From Tenrec ecaudatus (taxonomy: Eukaryota > Chordata > Mammalia > Afrosoricida > Tenrecidae): a stretch of DNA of 64,000 nt. Positions 34,317 through 46,324 of this stretch are shown in pieces; positions within the stretch are counted from its first letter, which is position 1; the number at the start of each line of letters is the position of its first letter. The position numbers were made by a program, and so were the translations under genes. Location: contig NC_134546.1 of NCBI RefSeq assembly GCF_050624435.1, forward strand, positions 39,325,501 through 39,389,500. The letters are read 5' to 3'. Under the pieces are notes generated by a model. It searched no databases. It had not been told where the DNA came from and saw only the letters and a program-made list of their open reading frames with translations.

Positions 34317-34971
34317 GGACTGCTGAGCCACGGACAGGAGGGATCAAGGCATCTCAGAAGCATCCCACACACTTCGAGGGCCACTGAAGAGAATGCATGC
34401 ATGTCTACTCTGGGTTAATTCTCTCACAAGAGCCCAGTGGCCTTTGGGAACCTCCCAGGACTACTGCTGGCTTCTCACTTCCCCAAGAGACTTGACCTCT
34501 TCCCACAGCAGGCATGGTGGGCGCTGGCTTGTCTCCACCACTGACACCCCCACCCCCTCCAGCCAGGCGAGGGGAAACAGCTGACACCAAATGACTCCAG
34601 TGTCTGCACTAAATTGCCAGGGCTGCCAAAATCAACACTTGGATGCGAGGGAGCCGGGGCTGCCAGCCTCAATCATGGAGTCAACTAAGGGCAAGGATGC
34701 AAAGGCGGGGGAGGCAGGGCCTGGGAATGTGCTGCTCAGGGAGGTCTAGGAAACCCCCTCCGTCAGCAGAGAAGTGCAAACTGGGGGAGAGGGCAGACGA
34801 GGAGGGGCAGACTCGCCCTCTACCCCCACACTCGTGCACACACTCATATGCATAACCTACCCTCTGCGTGGAGCTTCTGTAATGGAGTTAGAGTTGAGAC
34901 AATGTAATCCATACCAGAGGGATAATGAATGAGTGGGTTAATGAACGGAGACAGGCTAGAAAGGTGAAGAC

Positions 34972-35034
34972 TGGATGGATGGATGGATGGATGGATGGAT
35001 GGATGGATGGATGGATGGATGGATGGATGGATGG
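34972..35034. repeat. (GGAT)n microsatellite
   Basis: About 63 bases of pure GGAT units on the plus strand, followed by a degenerate G-rich decay (35,040-35,130). It is the same motif as the tract at 9,520 and is probably independent. Confidence 0.95.
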
Positions 35035-36034
35035 CTGAGTGGAGGGAGGGAGTGGTAGGTGGGTGGGGAGGTGGGGAGAGTGGTTGGTGGGGGTGATGGG
35101 GGCTGGAGGGATGGCTGGCTGGCTGGGCATATGGCTGGTTAAACAAAACATGGTGTAGATGCGTGCATTGTTGGGCCCTGCATACATAGACCTGGCTTCT
35201 TTGGAGGGCAACAATATCAAAGTAAATAAAAATCATAAAGATGCTCAAACCCTGAGTCCTCAATCCCATTCTTAGGACGCTATTCCAAGGAAATCGCTCA
35301 GAGGAAGGAGATTACCCTGCTGCCCGCAGGACACGGTGCCACTGTTCTTCCTTGGACGGCCAGCGAGCCAGGTGGCTGGGTCGATTGCCAGGAAGCCAAT
35401 TGAATGACCGGACGACTGGCAGGGTGGAAAAGGCAACCAGACTTGGAGGTTTCACGGCGAAGGGAATGTCAAGCGTGGGCAGTGACGGCGCTGTGGCGAA
35501 GCCTCAGGACCAGTGTCTTGGAAAGAACACGGCGGACCTGGGTGTCAGGAGATTGCATCCAGGTCCATTCGCCTCCCTCAAAGCCACTGTCTGGTCTTAG
35601 CCTCGCCTTGGGCCTCGGTGAGAGAGGGCGCCTTGTAAGCGGGAAAGTTCAGGCCACACGTGTGTCATGCTGATGCTCTGAGGCGAGAGAGAAGAAAGCA
35701 AATGCATACGGCGGTGGGGTGAGAACGCATGTTCTGGGACATGCCACTGCAAATGAAAATAGCAGTCTCCGCACATGTCAGGCTGGCCAAACAGAGCGAC
35801 ACCCTGGAGATGGCCTCAGCACCTGACTGCATTAAAGCCTGGCCTGGCTGCCCACCTGGAGCAGGGGGTGCAGGCATGAACATGGAGAGGAGGAGAGGAG
35901 GAGCGAGTACCTGCAACCCAGGACTCTGCAGTCCCCTGCTCCCTGAGAGAGGACCAGTCCATCCGGAGTCGCTGGACACCCAGGACTTCCTGCGTGCTGA
36001 CCGGTGCCCCGTGGAGGTCGGCCCTCACGTGGGG

Positions 36035-36215
36035 TTTGCTCGGTGCTGGGTACTTCACTAGGGCTTCTTATGGATCAGCTCCACGGACCCTCAAAGCGGC
36101 CCATAGAGATCGGTACTCTTCAGTAGCCACACTGTGCAGGTGGGAACACCGACGCCCCGAGCAGCTCAGCCCCGATCACCCCAACAGTCAGTGGGGAAGC
36201 CGAGGCACTGAGCCC
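36035..36215 (-). repeat. MIR SINE fragment, minus strand
   Basis: Matches the MIR pattern: 'ggtactcttcagtagccaca', 'actgtgcaggtgggaacacc', 'gacgccccgagcagctcag', 'gtcagtggggaagccgaggc'. It is diverged but ordered correctly. Confidence 0.6.
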
Positions 36216-36364
36216 TCACCACAGGCCCTTCTCTGTGGCCACTTCTTTCGAAAACACCATCTTCCGTTTCCCAGGAGCGCCTGTGACCATGAACTGCTCT
36301 CCAGTCTGCACCAGCTGGTGGCCACCCCGCACTGCAGAGCAAGCCGCTGCTCGGTCATAGCATC

Positions 36365-36575
36365 CTCTCTGATTGGATGGTCTTTGGGGGGTTTTTGGAA
36401 AGAGATGGCCAGGCCTTTCTTCCAGGGCCCTCATTGTCTAGTAACTCTGCTGAAACCTGCTTAGCCTCAGAGCAGCACACAAGCCTCCACCAACAGGTAA
36501 GGCAGACGGGGCTGTGCACGAGGGGCATCGGCCAGGAATCACACCTGGATCTTCATCCCGGAAGATGAGATGTCT
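36365..36575 (-). repeat. tRNA-Gly-headed SINE, minus strand
   Basis: The body blocks 'agagatggccaggcctttct', 'tctagtaactctgctgaaac' and 'gcagcacacaagcctccacc' are followed by the tRNA-derived end 'gcatcggccaggaatcacac', 'ctggatcttcatcccggaag'. On the minus strand this corresponds to a decayed tRNA-Gly from its anticodon arm to its 3' side. Confidence 0.7.
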
Positions 36576-37152
36576 AGTGGACCTGAAGCCACCACGCTCT
36601 GTCTCCATTCCCAGGCTCTCACCAGGGACAGAGTCCACTTGTTTTTGGTGGTGGATTGTTTTCCCTGGTGAGTTGGTGTCTTCAAAGTACTGGAACAGTG
36701 AGTCTGGCCTGAACCAACCCTGGCCCCTTGTGCCCTAGCCTTTCTAGTCCCTTGTCCCCTGCTCCCCCAACTCCAGTCTCAGGGTTCTGAGTTCTGTGCC
36801 CTGACCGTGAGGAGAGCAGACTCACAACAGGACAGTCTCTCCTTTGAAGACTCTGCTCCCAGAAGGATCTGCAGAGGACCCCCATCCTCCACAAGGGCAG
36901 AGGCCTGGGGACCTAGGGACCATCAGCAGGGCACCAGGTCTGGGGAAAATGCTTGGAACAGAGGAATTCCTGCTTCTGGCACCCTGGACAAGGAGCTGAA
37001 CATCACCCCAGGGCTAATGACCAAGCCCAGTCACTCCTGGGGTGTCAGACGAGGCTCTGGTACGGACAGTCTCAGGAATACTGAGAATCAGAATGGATTG
37101 CATGGGGTGGGTCTAACTGTCAGATGGCGGCTGAGCAGACAAGTGACAAGGC

Positions 37153-37165
37153 GGGGGGGGGGGGT
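37153..37165. repeat. Poly-G tract
   Basis: A run of about 12 G residues after 'aaggc'. Such tracts can form G-quadruplexes and are prone to length errors in assembly. Confidence 0.85.
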
Positions 37166-37649
37166 TGATGAGTGCTACCTCTAGGTCCCAGGGGCATGCG
37201 ATGGGCAGGAAGCCCTGAGTGAGCTGACAAGAGGATAAGGGTTTCTGGGCAAGCCAAAGCACCGGGCACCTGGAGGCCCCACCCCAGTGATATCGTGGAA
37301 CCTACACCACAGTTGTTGGGAATTCAGTTGACAAACTTTCAATGGCTCCTGCTACACACACAATGGGTGGGTGGGTGCCGCCTACGGAGCCGGCCGGGAA
37401 GATCAGGGGAGGTTGTGGACCAGGGGCAACAAGCAGAGGTGCCTCCCTAAGCAACTGCTCTCTGTTGAAATTCACCACCAACCCCCCTTTAACCACTGCT
37501 AACCCGTAGAAGGGAATCCACCGCCTCCTACAGGTGGGAAAGCACAAGCCCCTCCCAAACCTATCTCGCTGCTTCACCACAGTGATGACAAATACAGATA
37601 GTACCAGGGACCGCCAAAGAACACACGCATCCGTCCCAGAGACAGACAA

Positions 37650-37908
37650 CCAGAGTGCTCCTTAGAGGCCAGGATGGCGAGACTTCGTCTCACCTACTCG
37701 GGACGTATTGTCAGGAGAGCCCAGTCCCTGGAGAAGGACACCACACTTGGTAGAGTAGAGGGTCGGGAGAAAGGAAGGCCCTCTCAGTGAGCTGGATGGA
37801 CACATGGCTGAAGCAATGGGCTCAAACATCAGAGCATTGTGAGATGGCGCTGGACAGGACAGTGTTTCCCACTGATGGGCACAGGGTCGCTATGAGTTGG
37901 AACCAACG
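37650..37908 (+). mobile_element. RTE LINE 3' end, cut by an LTR
   Basis: Contains 'cagtccctggagaaggacac', 'cacacttggtagagtagag', 'gagctggatggacacatggc', 'gcgctggacaggacagtgtt' and 'cagggtcgctatgagttgga', the order seen at the 3' ends of the RTE copies at 62 kb. The tail continues after the LTR with 'cagcacttaacaatgatgg' near 38,410-38,430. Confidence 0.75.
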
Positions 37909-38402
37909 TGTGTTAGTCTGGGTAGGCTAGAGAAACATAGACACGCCTATATGTATAAGAAAGACCTTTATGTATAAGAACAATTGAACATTGAGAAAAC
38001 ATCCCAGCCCAGTCCAGATCAAGTCCATAAGTCCCATATTAGCCCATATGTCTGACGCCAATCTATAAAGTCCTCTTCAGACTGACGCAACACATGCAAT
38101 GATGCCGAATGCAGGAAGATCACAGGTCAGTCTTGTGGATGCAGTGGCAGAGGAAGCATCTCAGCGCTGGCAGGGGTCTCCACGTGGCTCCTTCAGCTCC
38201 AGGGCCCTCGTATAGCTCCATGTGTCTTGTCCATAGGAATGGTTCACAGGGAGTGAGCCTGTGTCCCGTCTCTAGCAGTGAGCTATTTCTCTCCTTCGTG
38301 TCTCCAAATGAGGTCATCAAGCTGCAACCTGATGGACAGGCTAAACTCTACCCCTTCACTCTTAATATTCTCAAATTGACAACAGATGATGTCACCACCA
38401 CA
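37909..38402 (-). mobile_element. MaLR-like solo LTR inside an RTE tail
   Basis: Starts 'tgtgttagtctgggtaggct', keeps 'gagaaaacatcccagcccag', 'gatgccgaatgcaggaagat' and 'aaatgaggtcatcaagctgc', and ends 'gatgatgtcaccaccaca'. Flanks caacg and cgatg match at three of five bases, which fits an old decayed duplication. The RTE tail on both sides gives independent support for the boundaries. Confidence 0.8.
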
Positions 38403-38444
38403 CGATGAAACAGCACTTAACAATGATGGCCGAGCAAGCATGCA

Positions 38445-38650
38445 GGAACAGTTGTCATGGAGTTGGTTCAGACTCCTGGCAACCCCGTGTGTGTCCGAGC
38501 AGGACTGTACTCCACAGTTTCCAATGGAAGGGGATCTCCAGGCCTTTCCTCTGGGCAGACCTGTGGGTAGGATCGAACCGCCAACCTACTGGTTAGCTGT
38601 TGAGCCCAGTGGGCCCTTTGCCTTACCCAGGAACTCCAAGGAGCTATCGG
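38445..38650 (-). repeat. AfroSINE-related repeat, minus strand
   Basis: Blocks include 'gttggttcagactcctggca', 'aggactgtactccacagttt', 'gatctccaggcctttcctct' and 'gatcgaaccgccaacctact'. The second half resembles the body of the tRNA-Gly SINE ('ccaggcctttc'), the first the AfroSINE 3' end. This may be a distinct SINE subtype. Confidence 0.65.
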
Positions 38651-39269
38651 CAGCCAACCTGAACCTTTCTTCTTAGGGAGTCATGGGCCTTCGAACATGC
38701 AGTCTCACAGATTAATTCTGTCACTTTGAAGGGGACTCATTTCTTCTGGATGTAGATGTTGGGCAGATCTCTCTATATCGTTTCCACCCCCAGCTGTATA
38801 GGGTGACTTTGTGATCTGCAAATTGACGTCATTGTTTCTGGAAACATTTCTTCTGCCCTGTATTTTCATACTATTCCGACTATCCCTCCAGGCTTTGTTT
38901 TTCTTCTGTTTTTAAGAAGTTGAATATCCCTTGTACATCTTCTCTCTGTCAGGTTTATATCTTTGTCCTTTCGCTCTGCCTTGCACCCTCACCTGCCCCT
39001 CCTGTCTCAGCCTGCTTCTGTCATACCTGCCCCTGATTTCGGGTGGTTGTCAATGTTAGCAACTCAACCACCCCGAGACCCCACTCGAGGGAGTGTGTGG
39101 GGCAACAGAAGCACTAGTACTGGGTGAGAAAGTGCTCTCTGAGGACGGGGCTCGAGGGGGGGGGTGTCCCTGCTGAATGATTGGGTCTGCAAGTTCCTTT
39201 CACATCCTCTGTGTTCCTTGCTCCCTAAGAACATTACTTCAGGCCCCGTAGGGAGTAGCCACCGGAGGA

Positions 39270-39420
39270 AACGGATAATGAGTGTGACACAGAAGCTAAA
39301 AGCCTCAATTACCCTTGACGACAGGAATGTGGGACACTTTGATGAAGGGAGAAATATTTGCCTCATAAATTGCTTTTGCGAGAAATCAGCTCATGCGGCC
39401 TGGTGACCATGGTGACATCT
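39270..39420. other. Non-repetitive AT-balanced block, possible conserved element
   Basis: The stretch with 'agaaatatttgcctcataaa', 'ttgcttttgcgagaaatcag' matches no repeat I know, differs in composition from its GC-rich surroundings and has no codon structure. Whether it is conserved cannot be judged from one sequence. Confidence 0.25.
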
Positions 39421-40034
39421 CTACATCCAGAGACCGCCTGCCAGTGGCGGGGATCCCCTCCACACCCCACCTGCTTGCTAAACCCCAGGAAAGTGCACTG
39501 AGAGGCCACCCAGCGCCAGAGCTCAGCCGACCTTGGCAGCAGGCATGATGGGGATCACTTATGTCTGTAGCTCTCGGCCTTGGCTGCTTCTTGGTGTCAA
39601 TTGTGGGCGGCGAGGAGGAAATCTTAGAGGTTCTGGTTTCCTGGGTCCCACTCACAGCTTCTGAGGGCAGGGGAGAGGGCTGGGGGGCTGGGAGCTTTAA
39701 AAGCTTCCCAGGTGTAGCACGGAGAATGAGCACCACTTAGGTTTGGACCTTACTCTGCCCTGCCCATCAATCAGCCTGCAAGCTTTCAGCGAGCTCACTT
39801 GATGGAGGAAACCAAGAAACAGGGCATCCTTCTGCCCGGGAGTTGCTCTTGACGACGGGACTCATTCGTTAAGAGTCCCATTACTGACCCTGCATCCCTT
39901 GGGCAACAGAGACCCCAGGGAAGGGGGCCAGGGAGTAGTGTGTGCTGTCCTGTGGGAGGACACAGCTGTCCCTTGGTCCCAGCTGCTATGGAATGAATTG
40001 CAATCCCCCGCCTCTCATTTTATGTTGAATCCTG

Positions 40035-40195
40035 GTGGCAGGGGACCACTCACCAGTAAGTCGGCGTCTCAAACCCACCAGCTTGCCCCTTGAGGCTGTC
40101 TGTTCCCAGAAAGATTTACAGCCTCAGAAACCCCTGTGAGGGTCTCTATGCGTCGTCGGGATCGTAGACTGGCTGGCAGTGGCTCAGGTCTGGGG
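40035..40195 (+). repeat. AfroSINE, diverged
   Basis: Contains 'gtcggcgtctcaaacccacc', 'agaaagatttacagcctcag', 'aaacccctgtgagggtctct' and 'atgcgtcgtcgggatcgtag'. The end near 40,195 keeps 'ctggcagtggctc'. Confidence 0.72.
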
Positions 40196-40860
40196 AGGGC
40201 TTTTTATGTTTTACAGTTCCTACGAAGCTGACCTTGTTTGGAAATGGGGTGTTTGAAGATGTTATCGAGTTGAAATGACGCCATGAACCTGAGGGTGGGT
40301 CCTAGTCCTAGCCTCATAACAGAGGAAAGCAGAAAGAGGCAAAGGGGGGACCCCAAACCCTGTGAAGATGCATCTACCAGCCAAGGAACGCGTGGAGCTA
40401 TCAGAATGCAGAGACCAGAAGGGTCTTTCCCTGCAGTCTTGGAGAGAGCACGACCCAGTCGGCACCCAGATTCACGCCTCCAGCCTCTGAGACACTTGGT
40501 TTCTGCTGCCTGATGCACCTCACTTGTCGGGAGTTTGTTGTGGCCACCCTAGGACACCCATCTTCCATTCCTTAGACCCCAGAGGCCCTCTGCAGTCACA
40601 TGGGGTAGCACCTCGTTTCTTCCCTCCATCCTTCAATGGAGGGAAGACCTATCGATATAACAACCAACTTGTGACGGACTGTACCCCTTCCCCATGGGAT
40701 CCCCACTCCATCACTCGTCCCCACGCTGCCACGCCCCAACTGTGCCTTTCTTGTAGGTGACGAGGCTGCTCTTGGGAGTTCCCACCTGCACGCACCATCA
40801 TCATCGTCCCCCTTGCTGAAGGTCCCCTGGGCTTACAAGAATCTACGGGGCACCTCCCTG

Positions 40861-41035
40861 GTGCCGCACTGGTTACTACAGGGCTGCCAACCACAGGGCC
40901 AGCGGTTAGGGACCACCAGCCCCTCTGAGGGAGAAAGATGAGGCTTCCTAGTCTCATAAAGGTTAAAAATCTCAACCCCACAGGGGCAGTTCTACCCTGT
41001 CCTCTGAGTGGACGTCGCCTCAAAGGTGGTGATTT
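40861..41035 (+). repeat. AfroSINE
   Basis: Starts 'gtgccgcactggttactaca' and continues with 'ggctgccaaccacagggcca', 'ctgagggagaaagatgaggc', 'ggggcagttctaccctgtcc'. The 3' end is lost after 'tgagtggacgtcgcc'. Confidence 0.8.
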
Positions 41036-41954
41036 GGGCTTTGGGATTTATGGGGCACCTCATAGGCCCACACAGAGGATGGGGCCCTGTGCCAGGTGGG
41101 CCCTGTGCACTGCTAGCCTGTACGAGGGACACGGGTGTCAGCAGGGCTGCTCCGCATCCTCCAGGACACAGCAAGGCGTAGGGCAGAGCGGACGGAGTCC
41201 ACTCTTTGGAGGAGCAGGCTCCGGTGGTACTAGGTGAGGTTCAAAGAAGGCTCCAGCTACTCTTGTTCCTGTCACACATTTCCGGCCGTGTCCACGGCTT
41301 CCCGTGTCTCTTGAATAGCCATAAACGATCTCATCTTCTAAAATAAAAAGTCCCCTCTTCACTGACCGCCAACCCCTCACGCCACATAAACGTCACGCTG
41401 CCCTTCTCCCTGCCCGATCAGCCCCGAGGCAGCTCCGACGCCAGGCGCCCTCCACCCAGTCGGGGGGTGTGCACGCTCCTCAGAGACCCCACAGCTCCTG
41501 GACTCCGCGGGGTTTCCTCGTGAAACTGGTGTGACAGGAAAACCATGTCACTTCCAATTCTGCCACCCCTGTCAGCATGTCCTGCTGCAGGGGGTCGGCC
41601 CCAGAGTACCCAGTCGCTAAGGTAAGCACGGGCTTCCTTGTGCTTGCTTACTAATCGTTTGTGAACAATGTCACATTTCTTTCACCACCTCGGGGAATCT
41701 GTGCCTAGACTGGCATCTGTCTTTCCCCCAAGCCCATAGCACCCTGCTGGAGTTTCAGAGCCTCCGTCCAGATGCACCCTCCCCGACGAGGGCTTAAGTG
41801 GAAGCCCAGGCTCACCCTGCTTCCCGGGCGAAGGACCTGGGACAGCTCCAGGGCGGGCAGCACGTCTGGGTCCTTGGTTCCGAAGGTGGCCCTGTGTCAG
41901 TGGGTCTACCGAGCATGCCTTACGCACTATTTAAACTCGCATGCGCCGCGCGTG

Positions 41955-42028
41955 TGTTTGTGCTCTAAAAAGAGCAGGTAAGGAAATGAATTTCCATTAG
42001 CGTACTCTTTAAAAAGAGCACAAGCATT
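41955..42028. other. Paired short hairpins (imperfect palindrome)
   Basis: A perfect six-base stem hairpin reading tgctct-aaaa-agagca lies near 41,960-41,976. A related hairpin, ctctttaaaaagagcac, lies near 42,006-42,022. The two are also imperfect reverse complements of each other, so a larger stem about 70 bp across could form. The sequence is not a repeat I recognise. Confidence 0.5.
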
Positions 42029-42464
42029 TATAGATACACCCCGCCCCCCCGCAACAATTATAAAAGTAATGTACTTAAATGACACCTTACGAAACCCCGA
42101 GAGCCACGGGTTCGTTCTCTCGGCACGTGTGGCTCCTGTGGCTTCTGACACCACACATGGCTCACAGCGCAGGGGGTACACCAGAAACCCATTCGGCCTA
42201 GACCTGCCCAGAGAGCTCGCGGCTCACCCGGGTCTCAGCTAGAAATGACTCATTGTCATCCGAACGACTCATGTGATAGAGAGAGAGGAGAAGTGCAGGC
42301 CAGCCGTCACCTCCCGCCGGGCTGTCACCAGGGCTCTCATGCGCACACATGAGCTGGCAGCACCGTGCCGAGCTGTCAGAGGTGAATATATTGAAACAGA
42401 CCAGTGCTTTCGCAGATCAATGGTATTAACAGTCTGCTTTTAGTATTTCAAATGTGGACACAGC

Positions 42465-42645
42465 ATCTCAGACTCACAGTCATGGAGCCAAGGGTGACTC
42501 ATAGCGATCCCCTGTGGGTTTCTGAGACTGTAACTGTTTACGGGAGTAGAAAGCCCAGTCTTTCTCCTGAGGTGCTGCTGGTGGTTTTGAACTGCCAACT
42601 ATGTGGATCACAGACCAATGCATAAAGTACACCACCAGAGCTCAT
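42465..42645 (-). repeat. AfroSINE, minus strand
   Basis: Blocks are 'gtgactcatagcgatcccct', 'gtgggtttctgagactgtaa', 'ctgtttacgggagtagaaag', 'ggtggttttgaactgccaac' and 'acaccaccagagctc', the complete reverse-complement order. It is well preserved. Confidence 0.85.
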
Positions 42646-42706
42646 AAATACCTTCATCATGCTAGGATGTAGGCTGTCTTTACATAGCTTCTAATCCTGG
42701 AGTGTA

Positions 42707-43447
42707 AGGAGCCCAGGTACTGCGGAAGGTTAACATCAGTGGTTCAAGTCACCAAGCGCTCCCCAAGGTGTTGACAAGATCAGGTATCAGGCATCAGAAG
42801 ACACCAAACAATCGTATCGATTCGAACAAGGGGGGTTGGAGTGGAGACCCAAAGCCCATCTGTAGACGATTGGACATTCCCTCAAAGAAGGGTCACAAGG
42901 AAGGGATGAGCCAGCCAAGGTGCAGTACAGCACCAACAAAACACACAACATTCCTCTAGTTCTTAAATGCTTCCTCCTCCCCACTAACATAACCCCACTT
43001 CTACCTTACAAATCTGGCTAGACTCGAGGATGTACACTGGTAGAGAGAGACACTGGAAACACAGGGAATCCAAGACAGATGAACCCCTGGGGACCAGTGG
43101 TGAGAGTGGGGATACCGGGAGGGTGGAGGGAAGGTGGAGTAGAAAGGGGGAACCAATCACAAGGATCAATGTATTAACACCCCCCCAAGGGGGACGGAGA
43201 ACAGAAGCATGGGTGAAGGGAGACAGAGGACTGTGTAAGATAGTAAATAATAATTTATAATTTTTCAAGGGTTCCTGAAGGTGGGAGAGGAAGGAAAAAA
43301 TGAGGAGCACCCACGGTGAAATGATTTATTTAAAAAATGATTTATTTTTTAAAAAAGAGCTACTGTCTCAAAAGCCCTATGGAGCAGGTCTGCCCTGCCC
43401 TGCGGCTGCCACGGGCTGGAATCCACTCGGTGGCATGGTTTGCTTTT
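42707..43447 (+). repeat. AfroSINE split by an L1
   Basis: The SINE head lies at 42,707-42,772 ('aaggagcccaggtactgcgg', 'gtggttcaagtcaccaagcg'). The SINE 3' half resumes at about 43,360-43,447 ('ctgtctcaaaagccctatgg', 'agcaggtctgccctgccctg', 'ggctggaatccactcggtgg'). The intervening stretch is a plus-strand L1 3' end. About 40 bases of SINE middle are missing, so the insertion was accompanied by a loss. Confidence 0.75.
42775..43357 (+). mobile_element. 5'-truncated L1 3'UTR inside a SINE, plus strand
   Basis: Reverse-complement L1 3'UTR landmarks: 'gatcaggtatcaggcatcag', 'tggagacccaaagcccatct', 'ttctaccttacaaatctggc', 'gggtgaagggagacag', 'taataatttataatttttca', then an A-rich end near 43,330-43,357. 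The very last ~100 bp of the normal L1 3' end is absent, so its 3' end is internally shortened. Confidence 0.78.
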
Positions 43448-45224
43448 TATCCCAGGGGTGTGGAAAGTGGATCTAAAAAGGAGGACATGGTGGGAGCTGG
43501 GGACGGTGGCGACACACCCTTCCCAAGGACAGGCACATTTGAGGGGAAAGAGGGAGGAGAAGAAAAAAAGGAGAGGGGAGCGGAAGAGAGGGAAAGGAGC
43601 CCGTGCTGGCCAGGCTTGTGGACAGTCCAGAGCCCCGCGGGGCCATGGCAGAGCTGCTGGGGCAGACAGAGGGGCTGTAGCACCTGCCGAGGGCAGAGGG
43701 CACCGCCTGGCACCAGGGTGGCCCTCCCCAGGGCTCCCTCCCTTGGGCTGAGCGTGCAGGGAGGCCGGGGCTCATCTAGACTCACACACTGCAAGTTGTC
43801 TCTCTAGCTGTGTGCCCAGGTTGTACCAAGAGAAAAGTAGGCCCTCCCTTGGCAGATGACAGAGACGCAGAGGGCTTGTTATTGGTAGGTTAAGGTGCCC
43901 ACGTGGAGTGGGCGGGGTAGGGGGTCCGTCCCATTGTCAGACCAGCTTCAGACTTACAAGGCCGTGAGTGCTAAAAAGAAACAGATCAACGCGTAAAGGG
44001 TGTTCTTCCGGAATTCAGGAACGCCAGGTTGCGCTGTCTCAGCCCTTCGGTACATGTGAATCCTAAAACAAACCAACAGAACCCCAACCATGTGAAGCCC
44101 TGGAGGCCAGGCTCTTCTCTGAGGCTCCCAGCCAGGGGCTGCGTCTGCCCAGGTGGCTGCGGGCGACCAGACCAGCCACCAGCCGGCGAAGCATGAGCTG
44201 GATTCTTAAATGATTTGCTTCCCACTTTCCTGCAGAGCCCACGATGGAGGGAGTCGACTTGGGCAGCTCCCCTGTTTGTCTTTTGAAGGGAAGAAAGACC
44301 CCTTCGGCACCTGCTTCATGGGGAGGCTGAATGGGACTCCAACTCTCTTCCAACCGCAGCCAGACTGCCACAGAGCGTCCACTTTACAAAGGTTGGCCCA
44401 AGTTGTCAGTTGGAAGAAAATCTTCCTCCCTCCTTCCCTTCCTTTCCCCCTCCCATTTGATCAGCTCATGGGTCAGTAAGCAGCGTGGGCCATACAAGTC
44501 AGGCCTTGAGAAAGAAAGCAGAGACACAATCACCATTCCCATTCACACCCAGGCTGGACGGACGGCCTCAGCTCTCAAGAATTTGGAGTTTGTCTTGGAG
44601 AAAACCGAGACTAGGCCAAGGGAATGCGTGAAAACTCCGCCTCAGGGACAGTGGGACACTTGGCAGAGCCTGCCCCCCACCTCGCCTGGGCGGAGAGCGG
44701 GCACCCACGCACCCTGAGCTGCCTGTGCCTGCTGACACCGGGTCCCCTGCTGGCTGTGCGCTTTCCCAACTAGGCTGCAAGCTGCGGGCAGGGGCCTCGT
44801 GGGCGTGGGGTCTTCTCTTTGGTTTGCCCCGTCCCCCTCCCCAGGGCTCTGCACACAGGTTATGATGTGACAGACAGGCGAAGAGCAGGGTCGTGGGCGG
44901 CTTTGTTATGTGCCTCTGGGCACATCGCTTCACACGTGAGCCTTGGAGAAAGGACAGCAGCATCTGCCATGTCCGTCAGATTGGGCCAAGGTAAAAGAAG
45001 ACACACCCCTCCTGCAGCCCCCGCCCCACTGCCCAGCTGCTGACTGGACCGTTCTGAATCGCCACGTGTCACTGGAGCAGATCCCTCTGTAGGGTTTGCT
45101 TGGCTGCCGTCGTTTGGGGGGGGAGGGGGGAGTTAAAATGTTTGTTTTTTTCTCTATTGATATGTATTTATAATTTTGCCTACATTGAGACATGGCAACA
45201 TTTCCTACATACTTTTTTTTCATG
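43448..45224. other. Unique DNA, no gene recognised
   Basis: Includes an A/G-rich tract at 43,555-43,600 and a G run at 45,116-45,131. No exon with a known domain is visible on either strand. Confidence 0.5.
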
Positions 45225-45919
45225 TATGTTAGTCCAGGTAGACTAGTGAAACAAATTCATACACACTCACATTCATATAAGAAAGAGGTTTATCAAGGGC
45301 TCAAGTAGAAAGAAAATGTTTTGAAAATGATGATGGCAACAAATATACAAATGTGCTTGATATAATGGATGGATGGGTGGATTTTGATAAGAGTTGTTCA
45401 AGCCCCCAATAAAATGATTTTTTTAAAAGAAAGAGGTTTATATACAAGAGCAAGTGAATATTGAGAAAACATTTCAGCCCAGTCCAGATCAACCCCATAA
45501 GTCTGATAATAGCCCATATGCCCGATACCAATCGATAAAAGTCCTCTTCAGACTCACAAAAAACATCCAATGAAGCCAAAATGCAGGACAATCACAGGCC
45601 AGTGGGTAGAAAGTCTTTGGATCCAGTGGCATTGTAAGCATCTCAGTGCTGGCAGGGGTCTCTAGACGGCTTCTCCAGCACCCAGGGCTATATAGGAATC
45701 GGTCCATGGGGCTTCTCCTCAGGGATGTCTTGCAGGAAGTGAGCCTTGCCAGCTGAAGCAGGGAACTGGCTAAGGCAGCTGCACCCTGGTCAGACCATCA
45801 GAAAGCAAGAGACCTGTGAACTCAAAAGACAAGGCTCACTGAGCTATTTATCCCTCCACCCTTCAATTAACCTCACATGTGTTTGTCGGCCAGGTTGGCA
45901 CAATAAACTAACTACCTCA
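45225..45919 (-). mobile_element. MaLR-like LTR interrupted by a tiny L1
   Basis: Starts 'tatgttagtccaggtagact' and continues, after the L1, with 'gagaaaacatttcagcccag', 'gcaggggtctctagacggct', 'cttgcaggaagtgagccttg' and 'ggttggcacaataaactaac'. It belongs to the same subtype as the LTR at 10,205-10,676. The flanking 5-mers do not match. Confidence 0.82.
45294..45426 (+). mobile_element. Tiny L1 3'-end insertion (133 bp) with 15-bp TSD
   Basis: The identical 15-mer aagaaagaggtttat lies at 45279-45293 and 45427-45441. The insert reads 'caagggctcaagtagaaaga', 'aatgatgatggcaacaaata', 'gcttgatataatggatggat' and ends with the L1 3' end 'caataaaatg' and an A tail. Confidence 0.9.
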
Positions 45920-46019
45920 GTGACCAAGTATCGTATTATAGCATGGTTCTATCCACCATAATCAAGTCTACAATAAGCTCTGACAGTAAAGCTGTCCCAG
46001 CACCTCCCCTGTGGCCCAG

Positions 46020-46152
46020 GGAGATCCGCCAGACTGCTGCCATCTAATAGAAGTAAATCGCAGGCCTTTCCTCCACAGCTCTGCTGGGTGGGTCCGAACC
46101 GCCAGCCTTTGTTAGTGGTCACCGCGAACCATTTGTACCACCTGCAGACCAA
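46020..46152 (-). repeat. AfroSINE-related fragment, minus strand
   Basis: Keeps 'gcaggcctttcctccacagc', 'tctgctgggtgggtccgaac', 'cgccagcctttgttagtggt' and 'tgtaccacctgc', the box-B and head regions. The 3' part is lost. Confidence 0.65.
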
Positions 46153-46324
46153 GTTAAATACAGTCTGTTAAACTCTTGTCAGCTGCCAAGGAATTGGCTC
46201 TGATTCCAGGCAGCTCTACGCACAACCGAAGGGAACGCTTCTGTCCTGCACCATCGGTGAGATGACTGTGTGGCTCACGCTGTTGTGAGCCACAGGGATT
46301 CCATTTGTTTCTCATTGTTTTATT

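Noticed and set aside
34141..34402. Cysteine/valine-rich repeat peptide on the minus strand
   Set aside because: Translation of the CA/CACTGTGA compound microsatellite.
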